This document shows, piece after piece, positions 1-7,835 of a stretch of 64,000 nt of DNA. How positions within the stretch are numbered: the first letter of the stretch is position 1; each line of letters opens with the position of its first letter. Source of the stretch: Geodermatophilus tzadiensis. Lineage in GTDB: Bacteria; Actinomycetota; Actinomycetes; Mycobacteriales; Geodermatophilaceae. The stretch is taken from NCBI RefSeq assembly GCF_003002915.1, contig NZ_PVTG01000008.1, positions 62,001 to 126,000 of the forward strand, given 5' to 3'. Made by a program: the position numbers and the translations under genes. The notes under the pieces are model-generated. The model was not told the origin of the DNA. It saw only the letters and a list, made by a program, of their open reading frames with translations, and ran no database searches.

Positions 1-758
1 TCGCGCCGGTGGCCGCGATGACCCACCACGTGTTCCAGGTGTCGGCGACGGACAAGGCCGACGTCGTCCGGGAGCTGGCCTCCGGGCTGGGCCGCAGCGT
101 GCTGTTCACCCGCACCAAGCACCAGGCCAAGAAGCTGGCCAAGCAGCTCACCGCGGCCGGCGTCCCGGCCGTCGACCTGCACGGCAACCTCAGCCAGAAC
201 GCCCGCGAGCGCAACCTCGAGGCCTTCAGCACCGGCGGCACCCGGGTGCTGTGCGCCACCGACATCGCCGCCCGCGGCATCCACGTCGACGACGTCGCGC
301 TGGTCGTGCACGTCGACCCGCCGACCGAGCACAAGGCCTACCTGCACCGCTCCGGGCGCACCGCCCGCGCCGGTGCCGGCGGCACGGTGGTCACGCTGTC
401 GACCCCGGACCAGCACGCCGAGGTCCGCACGCTGACCCGCCAGGCCGGCATCTCACCCGTCGTGGCCTCGGTGCGCCCCGGCGCCGAGCAGATCACCGCG
501 CTCACCGGCCCGGCCGCGCCGCACGTCGAGCCGGCCCCGGCGCCCGCCCCGCAGCCCCAGGGCCAGGGCGGCGGCGGACGGCGGCGCCGCGGCGGTTCGG
601 GCGGCGGCGGGTCGGCCGCCACCCCCGCGGCCGGCGGTGGCCGCAGCGGCTCGGGCCGCGCCTCGGGCCCGGCGCGCACCCGCGCCGAGCTGGCCGCGCG
701 GGCGGGCACGCACACCGCGGCGTCGTTCAGCGGCCGCTCGCGGCGCGGCGGTCGCTGA
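1..758 (+). CDS. DEAD-box RNA helicase, C-terminal part (5' end outside window)
   Basis: Only the last 250 or so residues are in the window; the reading frame is open to the left edge. Seen: the second RecA-like lobe of a superfamily 2 helicase, with the segment GRSVLFTRTKHQAKK, motif V as VLCATDIAARGIHV and motif VI as YLHRSGRTARAG (HRxGRxxR). The last 80 residues form a basic Gly/Arg/Ala/Pro tail (GGGGRRRRGGSGGGG), the usual RNA-binding tail of actinobacterial RhlE/DeaD-like helicases. Family role: ATP-dependent unwinding of RNA duplexes in ribosome assembly and mRNA turnover, in the cytoplasm. The N-terminal lobe with Walker A and the DEAD box cannot be seen, so subfamily is open. Confidence 0.93.
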   Translation, partial: APVAAMTHHVFQVSATDKADVVRELASGLGRSVLFTRTKHQAKKLAKQLTAAGVPAVDLHGNLSQNARERNLEAFSTGGTRVLCATDIAARGIHVDDVALVVHVDPPTEHKAYLHRSGRTARAGAGGTVVTLSTPDQHAEVRTLTRQAGISPVVASVRPGAEQITALTGPAAPHVEPAPAPAPQPQGQGGGGRRRRGGSGGGGSAATPAAGGGRSGSGRASGPARTRAELAARAGTHTAASFSGRSRRGGR

Positions 759-777
759 GCCCGGCGGGGTTCACGCC

Positions 778-812
778 GGGGACGGTCGGGAAGAGGACCC
801 CCGACCGTCCCC
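778..812 (+). terminator. Hairpin terminator behind the helicase gene
   Basis: Perfect 13-bp inverted repeat (GGGGACGGTCGGG at 778-790, its complement at 800-812) with a 9-nt loop, starting 19 nt after the helicase stop codon. There is no T-tract, as is common for high-GC actinobacterial terminators. It ends 19 nt before the next start codon, so it could also act as an attenuator for the downstream gene. Confidence 0.65.
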
Positions 813-831
813 GACGACCCGAGGAGTGCCC

Positions 832-1344
832 GTGGCACTGCCCATCACCCTCTCCGAGATCGGCCCGCGCATCTCGGCCGGCGCGTTCATCCTCAACAGC
901 GGGCTGGGCAAGCGCGCCGCCGACGACCAGACCGCGGCCGGCCTGCACGGCTTCGCCACCGGCACCTACCCGTTCCTCAAGGACGTCGAGCCCCAGCAGT
1001 TCGTCCGGGTCCTGTCGACGGCGGAGATCGCCGTCGGCGCCGCGCTGCTGACGCCGTTCGTGCCCACCGCCCTGGCCGGCGCGGTCCTCACCGGCTTCGC
1101 CGGCGGCCTGCTGGGCCTGTACCTGCGCACGCCCGGCATGCACAAGGAGGGCAGCCTCGCCCCGACCGAGCAGGGCCTGTCCATCGCCAAGGACGTCTGG
1201 CTGCTCGGCATCGGCGTCGGCCTGCTCACCCGCGGCACCGTCGACCGCGGTGACCGCAAGGTGAGCCGGGCGGCCAGGACGCTGGCCAAGGCCAACCGGA
1301 AGGTGTCCAAGGCCGAGCGCAGGGCCGAGCGCAGGGCCGCCTGA
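832..1344 (+). CDS. DoxX-like integral membrane protein
   Basis: 170 residues. The GTG at 832 is chosen because GAGGAG lies just upstream (about 821-826) and the protein then begins at the first conserved-looking segment (ALPITLSEIGPRISAGAF). Seen: hydrophobic stretches around residues 60-100 (AEIAVGAALLTPFVPTALAG, TGFAGGLLGLYL) and 115-135 (IAKDVWLLGIGVGLL), and a highly basic C-terminal tail with repeated AERRAERR. The pattern suits the DoxX/DoxD-like family of small membrane proteins, whose role is mostly undefined. It follows a helicase gene behind a strong hairpin, so is probably separately expressed, and converges with the ArsR-type gene. The family call is tentative. Confidence 0.75.
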   Translation: MALPITLSEIGPRISAGAFILNSGLGKRAADDQTAAGLHGFATGTYPFLKDVEPQQFVRVLSTAEIAVGAALLTPFVPTALAGAVLTGFAGGLLGLYLRTPGMHKEGSLAPTEQGLSIAKDVWLLGIGVGLLTRGTVDRGDRKVSRAARTLAKANRKVSKAERRAERRAA

Positions 1345-1348
1345 GGAA

Positions 1349-1402
1349 GGACCCCGTCCCCCTCACGCCTCGCAGGCTCGGCGCGAGCCTCCGGACGGGG
1401 CC
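1349..1402. terminator. Nested palindrome between convergent genes (copy 1 of a dispersed family)
   Basis: Outer arms GGACCCCGTCC (1349-1359) and GGACGGGGCC (1393-1402) enclose a second hairpin, AGGCTCG-GCG-CGAGCCT (1374-1390). It sits between two converging genes and should act as a bidirectional terminator. Similar nested elements occur at 14304-14359 and 37799-37855. Confidence 0.65.
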
Positions 1403-1430
1403 GAGGAGCGCAGGTGCCTGCGGCGCCGCA

Positions 1431-1970
1431 TCAGCTGCCGGGCAGGAACACCGTCCCGACCAGGCGGCGGCGGCGTGATCCGCCGGGCCCGTGCGCCAGC
1501 CGCCCGGCCAGCACCCCGCGCAGCTCCGCGAGCAACGCGGCGAACTCCTCGTCGTCCAGCCACAGGCCGGTCATCCGGTAGCCCACCCCGTCCCGGGCGG
1601 CGTCCAGCCCGCCCGGGACGGCGGCGGCGCCGTCGACCCACCGGTCGAAGTCGGCCAGCAGCGCGGCGACGAACGTGCCGAAGGCCCGCCGGTGCTCCTC
1701 GGGCCCCATGGCCGCCGCCTCCTCCGGCCCGACCGAGGCCGCCGCCGGAACCAGCCGGTAGGTCCGCTCGGTGCTGCCGCGCACCCGCCGCTCCCCCACC
1801 ACCTCCAGGACGCCGGCCTCGGCGAGCACGCCGACGTGCCGGTAGAGCGTCGCGACCGGGACGTCGGGCAGCTCGGCGTGCAGATCGCCCGTGGTCAGCG
1901 CCCGGTCGCCGAGCAGCGCCTGGACGACGCGCAGCCGCACCGGGTGCAGGAGCAGGTCCGCAGACGCCAC
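1431..1970 (-). CDS. ArsR-type winged-helix transcriptional regulator
   Basis: 179 residues. The GTG at 1970 is preferred over the in-frame GTG at 1979 because AAAGGTGG lies 8 nt before it. Seen: a winged-helix domain over residues 1-85 (HPVRLRVVQALLGDRALTTG, then the recognition helix region PVATLYRHVGVLAEAGVLEV and a wing with STERTYRLVP), then an alpha-helical half (residues 95-179) with acidic LDDEEFAALLAELRGVL. The layout fits ArsR-family regulators with a C-terminal helical domain rather than the short metal sensors; no Cys cluster is seen. It is divergent from the gene at 2026 and shares overlapping promoters with it, so it most likely controls that unit and itself. Confidence 0.85.
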   Translation of the reverse strand: MASADLLLHPVRLRVVQALLGDRALTTGDLHAELPDVPVATLYRHVGVLAEAGVLEVVGERRVRGSTERTYRLVPAAASVGPEEAAAMGPEEHRRAFGTFVAALLADFDRWVDGAAAVPGGLDAARDGVGYRMTGLWLDDEEFAALLAELRGVLAGRLAHGPGGSRRRRLVGTVFLPGS

Positions 1971-1989
1971 GCGCCCCACCTTTATCAAG

Positions 1990-2019
1990 ATTGACAATGG
2001 TCTCAGGTTCGAGAACAAT
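1990..2019. promoter_or_regulatory. Overlapping divergent promoters; right-hand transcript probably leaderless
   Basis: Rightward: TTGACA (1991-1996), 17-bp spacer, AACAAT (2014-2019), then ATG at 2026, so the predicted transcript starts at or next to the start codon. Leftward: TTGTTC (complement of 2013-2018), 17-bp spacer, GTCAAT (complement of 1990-1995). The two promoters occupy the same 30 bp on opposite strands. ACAATGGT occurs twice (1994-2001 and 2015-2022), a possible regulator site. Confidence 0.6.
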
Positions 2020-2025
2020 GGTGCC

Positions 2026-2385
2026 ATGGCCACGATCCGAACGACAGCCGAGACCCTGACCGTCACCCTCACCCGCGCCGAGAAGGTCCTCGGCCTGCTC
2101 CGCGACCTCGAGGTCCCGCTGTCCGCGGTGCGCTCGGTGGAGGTCGTCCCCGACGGCCTCGCCGCCGCCCGCGGGCTGCGCGCCCCCGGCCTGGGCCTCC
2201 CGGGCCGGCGCCTGATCGGGACGTGGCGACGGCGGGGGACCCGCACGCTGGTCAGCGTGCGCCGCGGCGAGCCCGCCGTGCGGATCGGCCTCGCCGGGCA
2301 GCGCTTCGACACCGTGCTGGTGTCGGGCGCCGACACGGCCGACGTCGCCGCCTCCCTCACCGCGGCCGTCCCCAGCGGGCGCTGA
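2026..2385 (+). CDS. Small protein of unknown function, PH-like
   Basis: 119 residues, ATG at 2026, with no ribosome site in front of it; the upstream promoter places the transcription start at the ATG, so it is probably a leaderless gene. The sequence (a basic middle with RLIGTWRRRGTRTLVSVRRG, then FDTVLVSGADTADVAASL) looks like the short beta-rich bacterial PH-type proteins found in actinobacteria; the closing pattern of phosphate-binding-like strands plus a helix is a resemblance only. It is followed after 2 nt by a hydrolase gene and they form one unit controlled by the divergent ArsR-type regulator. No specific function is assigned. Confidence 0.75.
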   Translation: MATIRTTAETLTVTLTRAEKVLGLLRDLEVPLSAVRSVEVVPDGLAAARGLRAPGLGLPGRRLIGTWRRRGTRTLVSVRRGEPAVRIGLAGQRFDTVLVSGADTADVAASLTAAVPSGR

Positions 2386-2387
2386 CG

Positions 2388-3314
2388 GTGCGCGAGGTCG
2401 CGGTGACCGTGCCCGGTGAGCCCCCGCTCGCCGGCACGCTCACCCTCCCCGACGTCCCCGGGCCCGTCCCGGCGGTGCTGCTCGCGCCGGGGTCGGGCCC
2501 CCTCGACCGCGACTCCGACCACCGGCGGGCGCGCTTCGGCGTGACCCGCGCGCTGGCGCACGCCCTCGCCGAGGGCGGGCTCGCCTCGCTCCGCTACGAC
2601 AAGCGCGGCGTCGGCGGCACCCCCGGCGACTGGCGCCGGGCCGGCCTGCACGACGGCGCCGACGACGTCGCCCGCGCCCGCGACGCGCTGGCCGCCCGGC
2701 CCGAGGTCGACGGCGACCGGGTGGTGCTGGCCGGCCACAGCGAGGGCGCGCTGCTGGCGGCCGCGGTGGCCGCGCGCGGCGTCCCGGTGGCCGGCGTCGT
2801 CCTGCTCGCGGCGTCGGCCACCCCCGGCGACGAGCTGCTGCGCTGGCAGGCCCGGCAGCTCGGCCCGACGCTGCCCGCGCCGGTGCGGGGGCTGCTGCGC
2901 CTGCTGCGCACCGACCTGGAGGCGAAGGTCGCGGCCAACCACGCGCGGATCCGCGCGACCACGACCGACGTCGCCCGCGTCGGCGGCGTGCGGGTCAACG
3001 CGCGGTGGACCCGCGAGTTCCTCGACCACGACCCGCGCACCGACCTCGCCCGGCTGCGGGTGCCGGTCCTCGCGGTGACCGGGAGCAAGGACCTGCAGGT
3101 CCGGCCCGGGGACCTCGCGGTGGTCGCGGCGACCGTGCCCGGGCCGGTCGAGACCCACCTGGTGCCCGACCTCACCCACACGCTGCGCCGCCAGCCGGGC
3201 GCGGCGTCGCTGCGCGCCTACCGGGGCGAGCTGCGCCGGCCCGTCGACGCGGAGGTGCTGGCGACCGTGGTGGCCTGGTGCCGGCGCACCACCGCCGTTC
3301 CGTCCCCGTCGTGA
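2388..3314 (+). CDS. Alpha/beta hydrolase
   Basis: 308 residues, GTG start 2 nt after the previous stop, hence translationally coupled. Seen: an N-terminal beta-sheet entry, the oxyanion-loop segment LLAPGSGPLDRDSD, the nucleophile elbow GHSEG (Ser118), the acid strand region TGSKDLQV and the late histidine in DLTHTLR, i.e. a complete catalytic triad. The GSGPxDRD segment is typical of the YbbA/esterase-like group that hydrolyses small acyl esters. Cytoplasmic, no signal peptide. Substrate is unknown; the ArsR-type regulator next door suggests inducible expression, perhaps with the PH-like protein. Confidence 0.88.
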   Translation: MREVAVTVPGEPPLAGTLTLPDVPGPVPAVLLAPGSGPLDRDSDHRRARFGVTRALAHALAEGGLASLRYDKRGVGGTPGDWRRAGLHDGADDVARARDALAARPEVDGDRVVLAGHSEGALLAAAVAARGVPVAGVVLLAASATPGDELLRWQARQLGPTLPAPVRGLLRLLRTDLEAKVAANHARIRATTTDVARVGGVRVNARWTREFLDHDPRTDLARLRVPVLAVTGSKDLQVRPGDLAVVAATVPGPVETHLVPDLTHTLRRQPGAASLRAYRGELRRPVDAEVLATVVAWCRRTTAVPSPS

Positions 3315-3321
3315 TCCGGGA

Positions 3322-3338
3322 CCGGAAGGGCTTTCCGG
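3322..3338 (+). terminator. Short hairpin after the hydrolase gene
   Basis: CCGGAA (3322-3327) and TTCCGG (3333-3338) form a 6-bp stem beginning 7 nt after the stop codon. It is weak compared with other hairpins in the window; a terminator is plausible but not certain. Confidence 0.35.
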
Positions 3339-3419
3339 GAGGTGCTGCAAGGTTGCAGGATCGCCTCCCATCGGGGGGCCGCTGAGGGGGCGGGACCCCG
3401 CCGGCTCCAGGAGGCTCGC

Positions 3420-3950
3420 GTGCCCCGTCCCACCCGCCGTTCCGCGGCCCTCGTCCTCGCCCTGGGCCTCGGCCTGCTGAGCGGCTGCTCCGACGACGGC
3501 GGCACCAGCGCCGACGCCGCCACGGCCAGCAGCCACGCCGAGGGCGAGCACTCGGAGAGCCCGTCGGCGAGCGCGTCCGGCGAGGCCACCCCGTCGAGCA
3601 GCGCCGCCGGGGGCAGCGCGGCACCGGAGAGCGCCGCCCCCACCAGCGAGGCCGCTCCCCCGGTCGAGGCGCAGACCGTCACCGCCACCGAGGGCGAGAT
3701 GTTCATCGAGCTCTCGCAGGACTCGTTCTCGCCCGGCGAGGTCACCATCGAGGTGGTCAACGAGGGCAACGCCACCCACGACCTGGTGGTCGAGCGCGAC
3801 GGCGCGGACGTCGTCGCGAGCGACTCCATCGGCCCGGGGCAGTCGACCACGGTCACCGTGACCCTCGAGGCGGGTGAGTACGTCTTCTACTGCTCCATCG
3901 GCAACCACCGGGCCATGGGCATGGAGACCACCGTGACGGTCGCCGCGTGA
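3420..3950 (+). CDS. Cupredoxin-domain lipoprotein
   Basis: 176 residues, GTG start with CAGGAGG 6 nt upstream. Seen: a lipoprotein signal peptide with lipobox LSGC (Cys23), a long Ser/Ala/Glu linker to about residue 80 and a single cupredoxin-like beta domain to the end. Candidate type 1 copper ligands are His in NATHDLVV and Cys, His and Met in FYCSIGNHRAMGM. Family role: membrane-anchored electron transfer or copper binding outside the cytoplasmic membrane. The stop overlaps the start of the next gene (GTGA), a small four-helix membrane protein, so the two are probably made together and may act as one redox or copper-handling pair. Confidence 0.88.
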   Translation: MPRPTRRSAALVLALGLGLLSGCSDDGGTSADAATASSHAEGEHSESPSASASGEATPSSSAAGGSAAPESAAPTSEAAPPVEAQTVTATEGEMFIELSQDSFSPGEVTIEVVNEGNATHDLVVERDGADVVASDSIGPGQSTTVTVTLEAGEYVFYCSIGNHRAMGMETTVTVAA

Positions 3951-4366
3951 CCGGGGGCACCGCGACCCGACCCCCGCGGACCGGCGTCGCCATCGGGGTG
4001 CTGCGGCTGGCCGGCGCGGTCCTGCTGGCCGCGATCGCCGTCATCCACGTCTACCTGTGGCAGCAGGGCTACAGCGGCATCGAGGTCATCGGCCCGGCGT
4101 TCCTGGTGCAGGCGGTGCTCGGGGCCGGTGGCGCGCTGCTGCTGCTCGTCGCGCCACCGCGCCTGGTGTCGTGGGCGGCCGTGCTGGGGGCGCTGTTCGC
4201 CGCCGGCTCGCTGGCCGCGCTCCTGGTGTCGACGACGGTCGGCCTGTTCGGCTTCGTCGAGTCGACCGTGGCGACGCTGTGGTGGGAGTCGTTCTGGGTG
4301 GAGGTCGCCGCCGTCGTCGTGCTGGTGACGCTGGCGGTCCTCGCCCGGCGGCGCGCCGCCCGCTGA
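3947..4366 (+). CDS. Four-helix membrane protein coupled to the cupredoxin
   Basis: 139 residues, GTG start inside the previous stop codon (4-nt overlap). Seen: four hydrophobic helices, about residues 18-38 (LRLAGAVLLAAIAVIHVYLW), 50-66, 72-95 and 115-133, with short loops and a basic C-terminal tail (ARRRAAR). I do not recognise a named family with certainty; similar proteins of this size sit beside copper-binding lipoproteins in actinobacteria. His34 within the first helix (AVIHVY) is a possible cofactor or metal ligand. The last codons form half of the terminator hairpin described next. Confidence 0.8.
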   Translation: MTGGTATRPPRTGVAIGVLRLAGAVLLAAIAVIHVYLWQQGYSGIEVIGPAFLVQAVLGAGGALLLLVAPPRLVSWAAVLGALFAAGSLAALLVSTTVGLFGFVESTVATLWWESFWVEVAAVVVLVTLAVLARRRAAR

Positions 4367-4382
4367 GCGCGGGCGGCGCGCC
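4350..4382. terminator. Bidirectional terminator with the stop codon in its loop
   Basis: Perfect 14-bp arms GGCGCGCCGCCCGC (4350-4363) and the complement (4369-4382) enclose a 5-nt loop TGAGC that contains the TGA stop of the upstream gene. The left arm is coding (end of the Arg-rich tail). The leftward gene stops at 4388, so the hairpin serves both convergent genes. Confidence 0.75.
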
Positions 4383-4387
4383 CTGGC

Positions 4388-5395
4388 TCAGCTGCCGGAG
4401 GAGAAGGCCGCGTCGAAGGCGGCGGCCGGCGGGTCGAACGCCAGGCGGCGGACGAAGGCCAGTGCCTCGGGGGCACCGACCAGGCGGTCCATGCCGGCGT
4501 CCTCCCACTCCACCGAGATGGGCCCGTCGTAGCCGATGGTGTTCAGCATCCGGAAGCAGGCCTCCCACGGGACGTCGCCGTGGCCGGTGGAGACGAAGTC
4601 CCAGCCGCGCCGCGGGTCGGCCCAGGGCAGGTGCGAGCCCATCCGGCCGTTGCGCCCGTTGCCCACCTGGCGCTTCGCGTCCTTGCAGTCGACGTGGTAG
4701 ATCCGGTCCTTGAAGTCCCAGATGAACCCGACCGGGTCGAGGTCCTGCCACACGAAGTGCGAGGGGTCCCAGTTCAGGCCGAAGGCCTCGCGGTGGCCGA
4801 TGGCCTCCATGGTGCGGACCGTCGTCCAGTAGTCGTAGGCGATCTCCGACGGGTGCACCTCGTGGGCGAACCGGACGCCGACCTCGTCGAAGACGTCGAG
4901 GATCGGGTTCCACCGGTCGGCGAAGTCGCGGTAGCCGTCCTCGACCATCGACTCGGGCACCGGCGGGAACATCGCCACGGTCTTCCAGACCTTCGACCCG
5001 GTGAACCCGACGACGGTCTTCACGCCCAGCTTCGCCGCGGCGCGGGCGGTCAGCTTCATCTCCTCGGCCGCGCGCTGCCGGACGCCCTCCGGGTCGCCGT
5101 CGCCCCACACGCGCGGGTGGACGATGCCGCGGTGCCGCTCGTCGATCGGGTCGTCGCAGACGGCCTGGCCGTTGAGGTGGTTGGAGATGGCGAAGACCTG
5201 CAGGTCGTACCGCTTGAGCAGGTCGAGCTTCTCCTGCACGTACGCGTCGTCGTTGGCGGCGCGCTCGACGTCGAGGTGGTCGCCCCAGCAGGCGATCTCC
5301 AGGCCGTCGTAGCCCCACTCGGAGGCCAGCCGGGCCACCTCCTCGAAGGGCAGGTCGGCCCACTGACCGGTGAACAGGGTGACGGGACGGGGCAT
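4388..5395 (-). CDS. Sugar phosphate isomerase/epimerase (AP endonuclease 2 fold)
   Basis: 335 residues. Seen: a TIM-barrel of the xylose isomerase/IolE/IolI type. The metal-site pattern is visible as [31 protein letters not shown] and [11 protein letters not shown]. Family role: divalent-metal-dependent isomerisation or epimerisation of sugars or keto-inositols. The ATG overlaps the stop of the upstream oxidoreductase (TGATG), so both are translated as a pair. Such pairs process the imported sugar, alternating NAD-dependent oxidation with keto-sugar isomerisation. It is the last gene of the sugar ABC operon. The precise substrate (inositol-like, rare hexose or glycoside) cannot be read from sequence. 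Confidence 0.88.
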   Translation of the reverse strand: MPRPVTLFTGQWADLPFEEVARLASEWGYDGLEIACWGDHLDVERAANDDAYVQEKLDLLKRYDLQVFAISNHLNGQAVCDDPIDERHRGIVHPRVWGDGDPEGVRQRAAEEMKLTARAAAKLGVKTVVGFTGSKVWKTVAMFPPVPESMVEDGYRDFADRWNPILDVFDEVGVRFAHEVHPSEIAYDYWTTVRTMEAIGHREAFGLNWDPSHFVWQDLDPVGFIWDFKDRIYHVDCKDAKRQVGNGRNGRMGSHLPWADPRRGWDFVSTGHGDVPWEACFRMLNTIGYDGPISVEWEDAGMDRLVGAPEALAFVRRLAFDPPAAAFDAAFSSGS

Positions 5396-6597
5396 CAGTC
5401 GGTCCTCTCGGGGTCCTGGGCGGCGATCGGGGTCCACACGGAGTCGGCCGCGGCGCTGCGCTCGACGGCGTCGAGCACCCGCTGCACCTGCAGGCCGTCG
5501 GCGAACGAGGGGACGGGGTCCTCGTCCTTGGCGATCGCGGTCACCAGGTCGACGACCTGGTGGGTGAAGCCGTGCTCGTAGCCGAGGCCGTGCCCGGCCG
5601 GCCACCACGCGGCGATGTAGGGGTGCTCGGGCTCGGTGACGATGATCCGCCGGAAGCCGGCCCGCTCGGCGGGCTCGCTGCCGTCGAAGAACTCCAGGAC
5701 GTTCATGTCCTCGAAGTCGAAGGCCAGGCTGCCCTCGGAGCCGTTGACCTCGATGCGGATGCCGTTCTTGCGGCCCAGCGCGAAGCGGGTGGCCTCGAAG
5801 GTGGCCAGCGCCCCGCCGGAGAAGCGGGCCAGGAAGACGGCGGCGTCGTCGACGGTCACCCGGCCCATGCCCTCGCCGGCCGTGCCGGACAGCGAACCGG
5901 CCGAGGCGGGGAGCGGGCGCTCCGTGACGAAGGTCTCCAGCAGCGCGCTCACGCCGGTGAGGGTCTCGCCGGTGATGTACTGCGTCAGGTCGACGACGTG
6001 CGCGCCGATGTCGCCGAGCGCGCCGGAGCCGGCCTTGTCCTTCTCCAGCCGCCAGGACATCGGCGCGGCCGGGTCGGCGATCCAGTCCTGCAGGTAGGCC
6101 GCGCGCACGTGCCGGATCCGGCCGAGGCGGCCCTCGGCGACCAACCGGCGGGCCAGGCCGATGGCCGGCACCCGCCGGTAGGTGAAGCCGACCATCGAGC
6201 GCACGCCGCGGGCGGCGGCGCGCTGCGCGGCCTCGGTCATCGCCTCGGCCTCGGCGACGGAGTTGGCCAGCGGCTTCTCGCACAGGACGTGCTTGCCGGC
6301 CTCGAGCGCCGCGATGGCGATCTCGGCGTGGGTGTCGCCGGGCGTGCAGACGTCGACCAGGCCGACGTCGGCGCGCTCGACCACGCGCCGCCAGTCGGTC
6401 TCGGTCTCCGCCCAGCCGAGCTTGCCGGCGGCCTCGGCCACCCGGTCGGCGTCGCGGCCGGCGAGCACCCGGAGGTCCGGGCGCAGCGGCAGGTCGAAGA
6501 AGTGGGGGGCGGTGCGCCAGGCCTGCGAGTGCGCCGCGCCCATGAAGGCGTAGCCGATCAGGCCCACCCCGAGGGTCGGCCGGTCGGGCGAGGTCAT
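5395..6597 (-). CDS. Gfo/Idh/MocA family NAD(P)-dependent oxidoreductase
   Basis: 400 residues. Seen: Rossmann start [18 protein letters not shown], the family's catalytic motif CEKPLANS (EKP with Lys), and a C-terminal alpha/beta domain with [10 protein letters not shown] and a long variable region. Family role: oxidation of a sugar or inositol hydroxyl with NAD(P). It lies behind the periplasmic binding protein gene across a strong hairpin and is coupled to the isomerase by TGATG, so it is the first catabolic step of this import operon or an epimerising partner of the isomerase. Similar length to usual family members (350-400). Confidence 0.92.
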   Translation of the reverse strand: MTSPDRPTLGVGLIGYAFMGAAHSQAWRTAPHFFDLPLRPDLRVLAGRDADRVAEAAGKLGWAETETDWRRVVERADVGLVDVCTPGDTHAEIAIAALEAGKHVLCEKPLANSVAEAEAMTEAAQRAAARGVRSMVGFTYRRVPAIGLARRLVAEGRLGRIRHVRAAYLQDWIADPAAPMSWRLEKDKAGSGALGDIGAHVVDLTQYITGETLTGVSALLETFVTERPLPASAGSLSGTAGEGMGRVTVDDAAVFLARFSGGALATFEATRFALGRKNGIRIEVNGSEGSLAFDFEDMNVLEFFDGSEPAERAGFRRIIVTEPEHPYIAAWWPAGHGLGYEHGFTHQVVDLVTAIAKDEDPVPSFADGLQVQRVLDAVERSAAADSVWTPIAAQDPERTD

Positions 6598-6618
6598 CGG
6601 GTTCTCCTCGGGGAGGGA

Positions 6619-6649
6619 GGCGGGGCCGCCGGCGACCGGCGGCCCCGCC
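6619..6649 (-). terminator. Intercistronic hairpin between binding protein and oxidoreductase genes
   Basis: Perfect 14-bp arms (GGCGGGGCCGCCGG at 6619-6632; complement at 6636-6649) with a 3-nt loop, 9 nt downstream of the binding protein stop. It probably terminates part of the transcripts or shields the upstream mRNA, keeping binding protein above the catabolic enzymes. Confidence 0.6.
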
Positions 6650-6658
6650 CCGGGGGGC

Positions 6659-7714
6659 TCAGGACTCGAAGGCTGTGTCGATGTACTGGTCGACGTTGTC
6701 CGCGGTGACGACCGGCGCGTTGAGCACGATCTGGCGCGGGATCTCGACCTCGACCAGGTCGGACAGGGCCTTGTCCTGCGCGATCAGGCGGGCCAGGCGG
6801 ACACCGTCGGCAGCCTGGGTCGACGGGTAGATGACCGTCGCCTGCAGCACCGAGTCGCCCTCCTGGATGGACCGCATGGCGTTGGCCGAGCCCGCGCCGC
6901 CGACCATGAAGAACTCGTCGCGGCCGGCGCTCTCGATCGCGGCCAGGACGCCGACGCCCTGGTCGTCGTCGTGGTTCCAGATCGCGTCGATCTGCGGCGC
7001 CGCCTGGAGCAGGTTGGAGGCCGCCTCCTCGCCGCCCTCGACGGTGAAGTCGGCGGCGACGCGGTTGTCGACGTTCAGCCCGCACTCGGCCAGCGCGTCG
7101 GCGAAGCCCTGGCTGCGGTCCTGGGTCAGGGGCAGCGAGTCGATGCCGGCGATCTCGGCGACGACGGCGTCGGGGGTGTCCCCGAGCTGCTCGCAGATGT
7201 AGGTGCCGGCCGACACGCCCATGCCGTAGTTGTCGCCGAGGATCGTGGTGCGGGCGGCGAAGGGGCTGTCGAACTCGCGGTCGACGTTGATGACCGGGAT
7301 GCCGGCCTCCATCGCCTGCAGCGCGACCGGGGTCATCGCCGCGCCGTCGAAGGGCAGCAGCACGATGGCGTCGACGCCGTCGTTGATGAACGTCTCGACC
7401 TGGCTGATCTGGGTGCTGACGTCGTTGGTGCCCTCCGCGACCACCAACTCCACGTCCTCGTACCCCTCGGCCTCGGCGCGGGCGGCCTCGGTGATGCCGG
7501 CCATCCAGCCGTGGTCGGCGGCCGGCGCCGAGAAGCCGATGGTGACGGTGTCGCCGGCCTCGTCGTTGTCGCTGGCGGCCTGGTTGCCGCCACCGCCGCT
7601 GCTGGACTCCTCGGGCGTGTTGCTGGTGCAGCCGGCCACGAGCACGCCCGCGCTGAGCAGGGCGACCGTGGCGTACGGCAGGCGGCGGAACGGACGCTGC
7701 CTCGTTGCGGACAT
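6659..7714 (-). CDS. ABC transporter sugar-binding lipoprotein (RbsB-like)
   Basis: 351 residues, ATG with GAGAGAG just upstream. Seen: lipoprotein signal with Cys29 (GVLVAGC), an acidic/Ser linker, then a type I periplasmic-binding fold of the ribose/galactose group: TVTIGFSAPAADHGWMAGIT, AIVLLPFDGAAMTPVA, GIPVINVDREF, and IDAIWNHDDDQGVGVLAAIE in the second lobe. Role: captures a monosaccharide or polyol outside the membrane and delivers it to the permease. It is the third gene of the importer, after ATPase and permease, separated from the permease by 121 nt with hairpins, which allows its own transcript level. Confidence 0.93.
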   Translation of the reverse strand: MSATRQRPFRRLPYATVALLSAGVLVAGCTSNTPEESSSGGGGNQAASDNDEAGDTVTIGFSAPAADHGWMAGITEAARAEAEGYEDVELVVAEGTNDVSTQISQVETFINDGVDAIVLLPFDGAAMTPVALQAMEAGIPVINVDREFDSPFAARTTILGDNYGMGVSAGTYICEQLGDTPDAVVAEIAGIDSLPLTQDRSQGFADALAECGLNVDNRVAADFTVEGGEEAASNLLQAAPQIDAIWNHDDDQGVGVLAAIESAGRDEFFMVGGAGSANAMRSIQEGDSVLQATVIYPSTQAADGVRLARLIAQDKALSDLVEVEIPRQIVLNAPVVTADNVDQYIDTAFES

Positions 7715-7751
7715 GCTCTCTCCTCGGGTGTCGCCCCCTGTGCGGGAGCGG

Positions 7752-7818
7752 GGTGGGTTCCCACCGGACGGAGGACCGGTGGGGAGTGCGGCCGGCGCGC
7801 GTGGGGAGGGCGCGCCGG
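7752..7818 (-). terminator. Hairpins in the permease to binding-protein spacer
   Basis: Two inverted repeats lie in the spacer: GGTGGG-TT-CCCACC (7752-7765) and CCGGCGCGC (7792-7800) with GCGCGCCGG (7810-7818). They sit inside the operon, so they more likely tune read-through or mRNA decay than end the transcript. Confidence 0.45.
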
Positions 7819-7835
7819 ACTGTCGGTGGGTGCGG

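Noticed and set aside
1431-3908. 825-residue open frame on the minus strand across several plus-strand genes
   Set aside because: Only its first 540 bases (the ArsR-type gene) have protein-like features; the rest is Arg/Gly/Ala-rich shadow coding opposite the hydrolase and lipoprotein genes.
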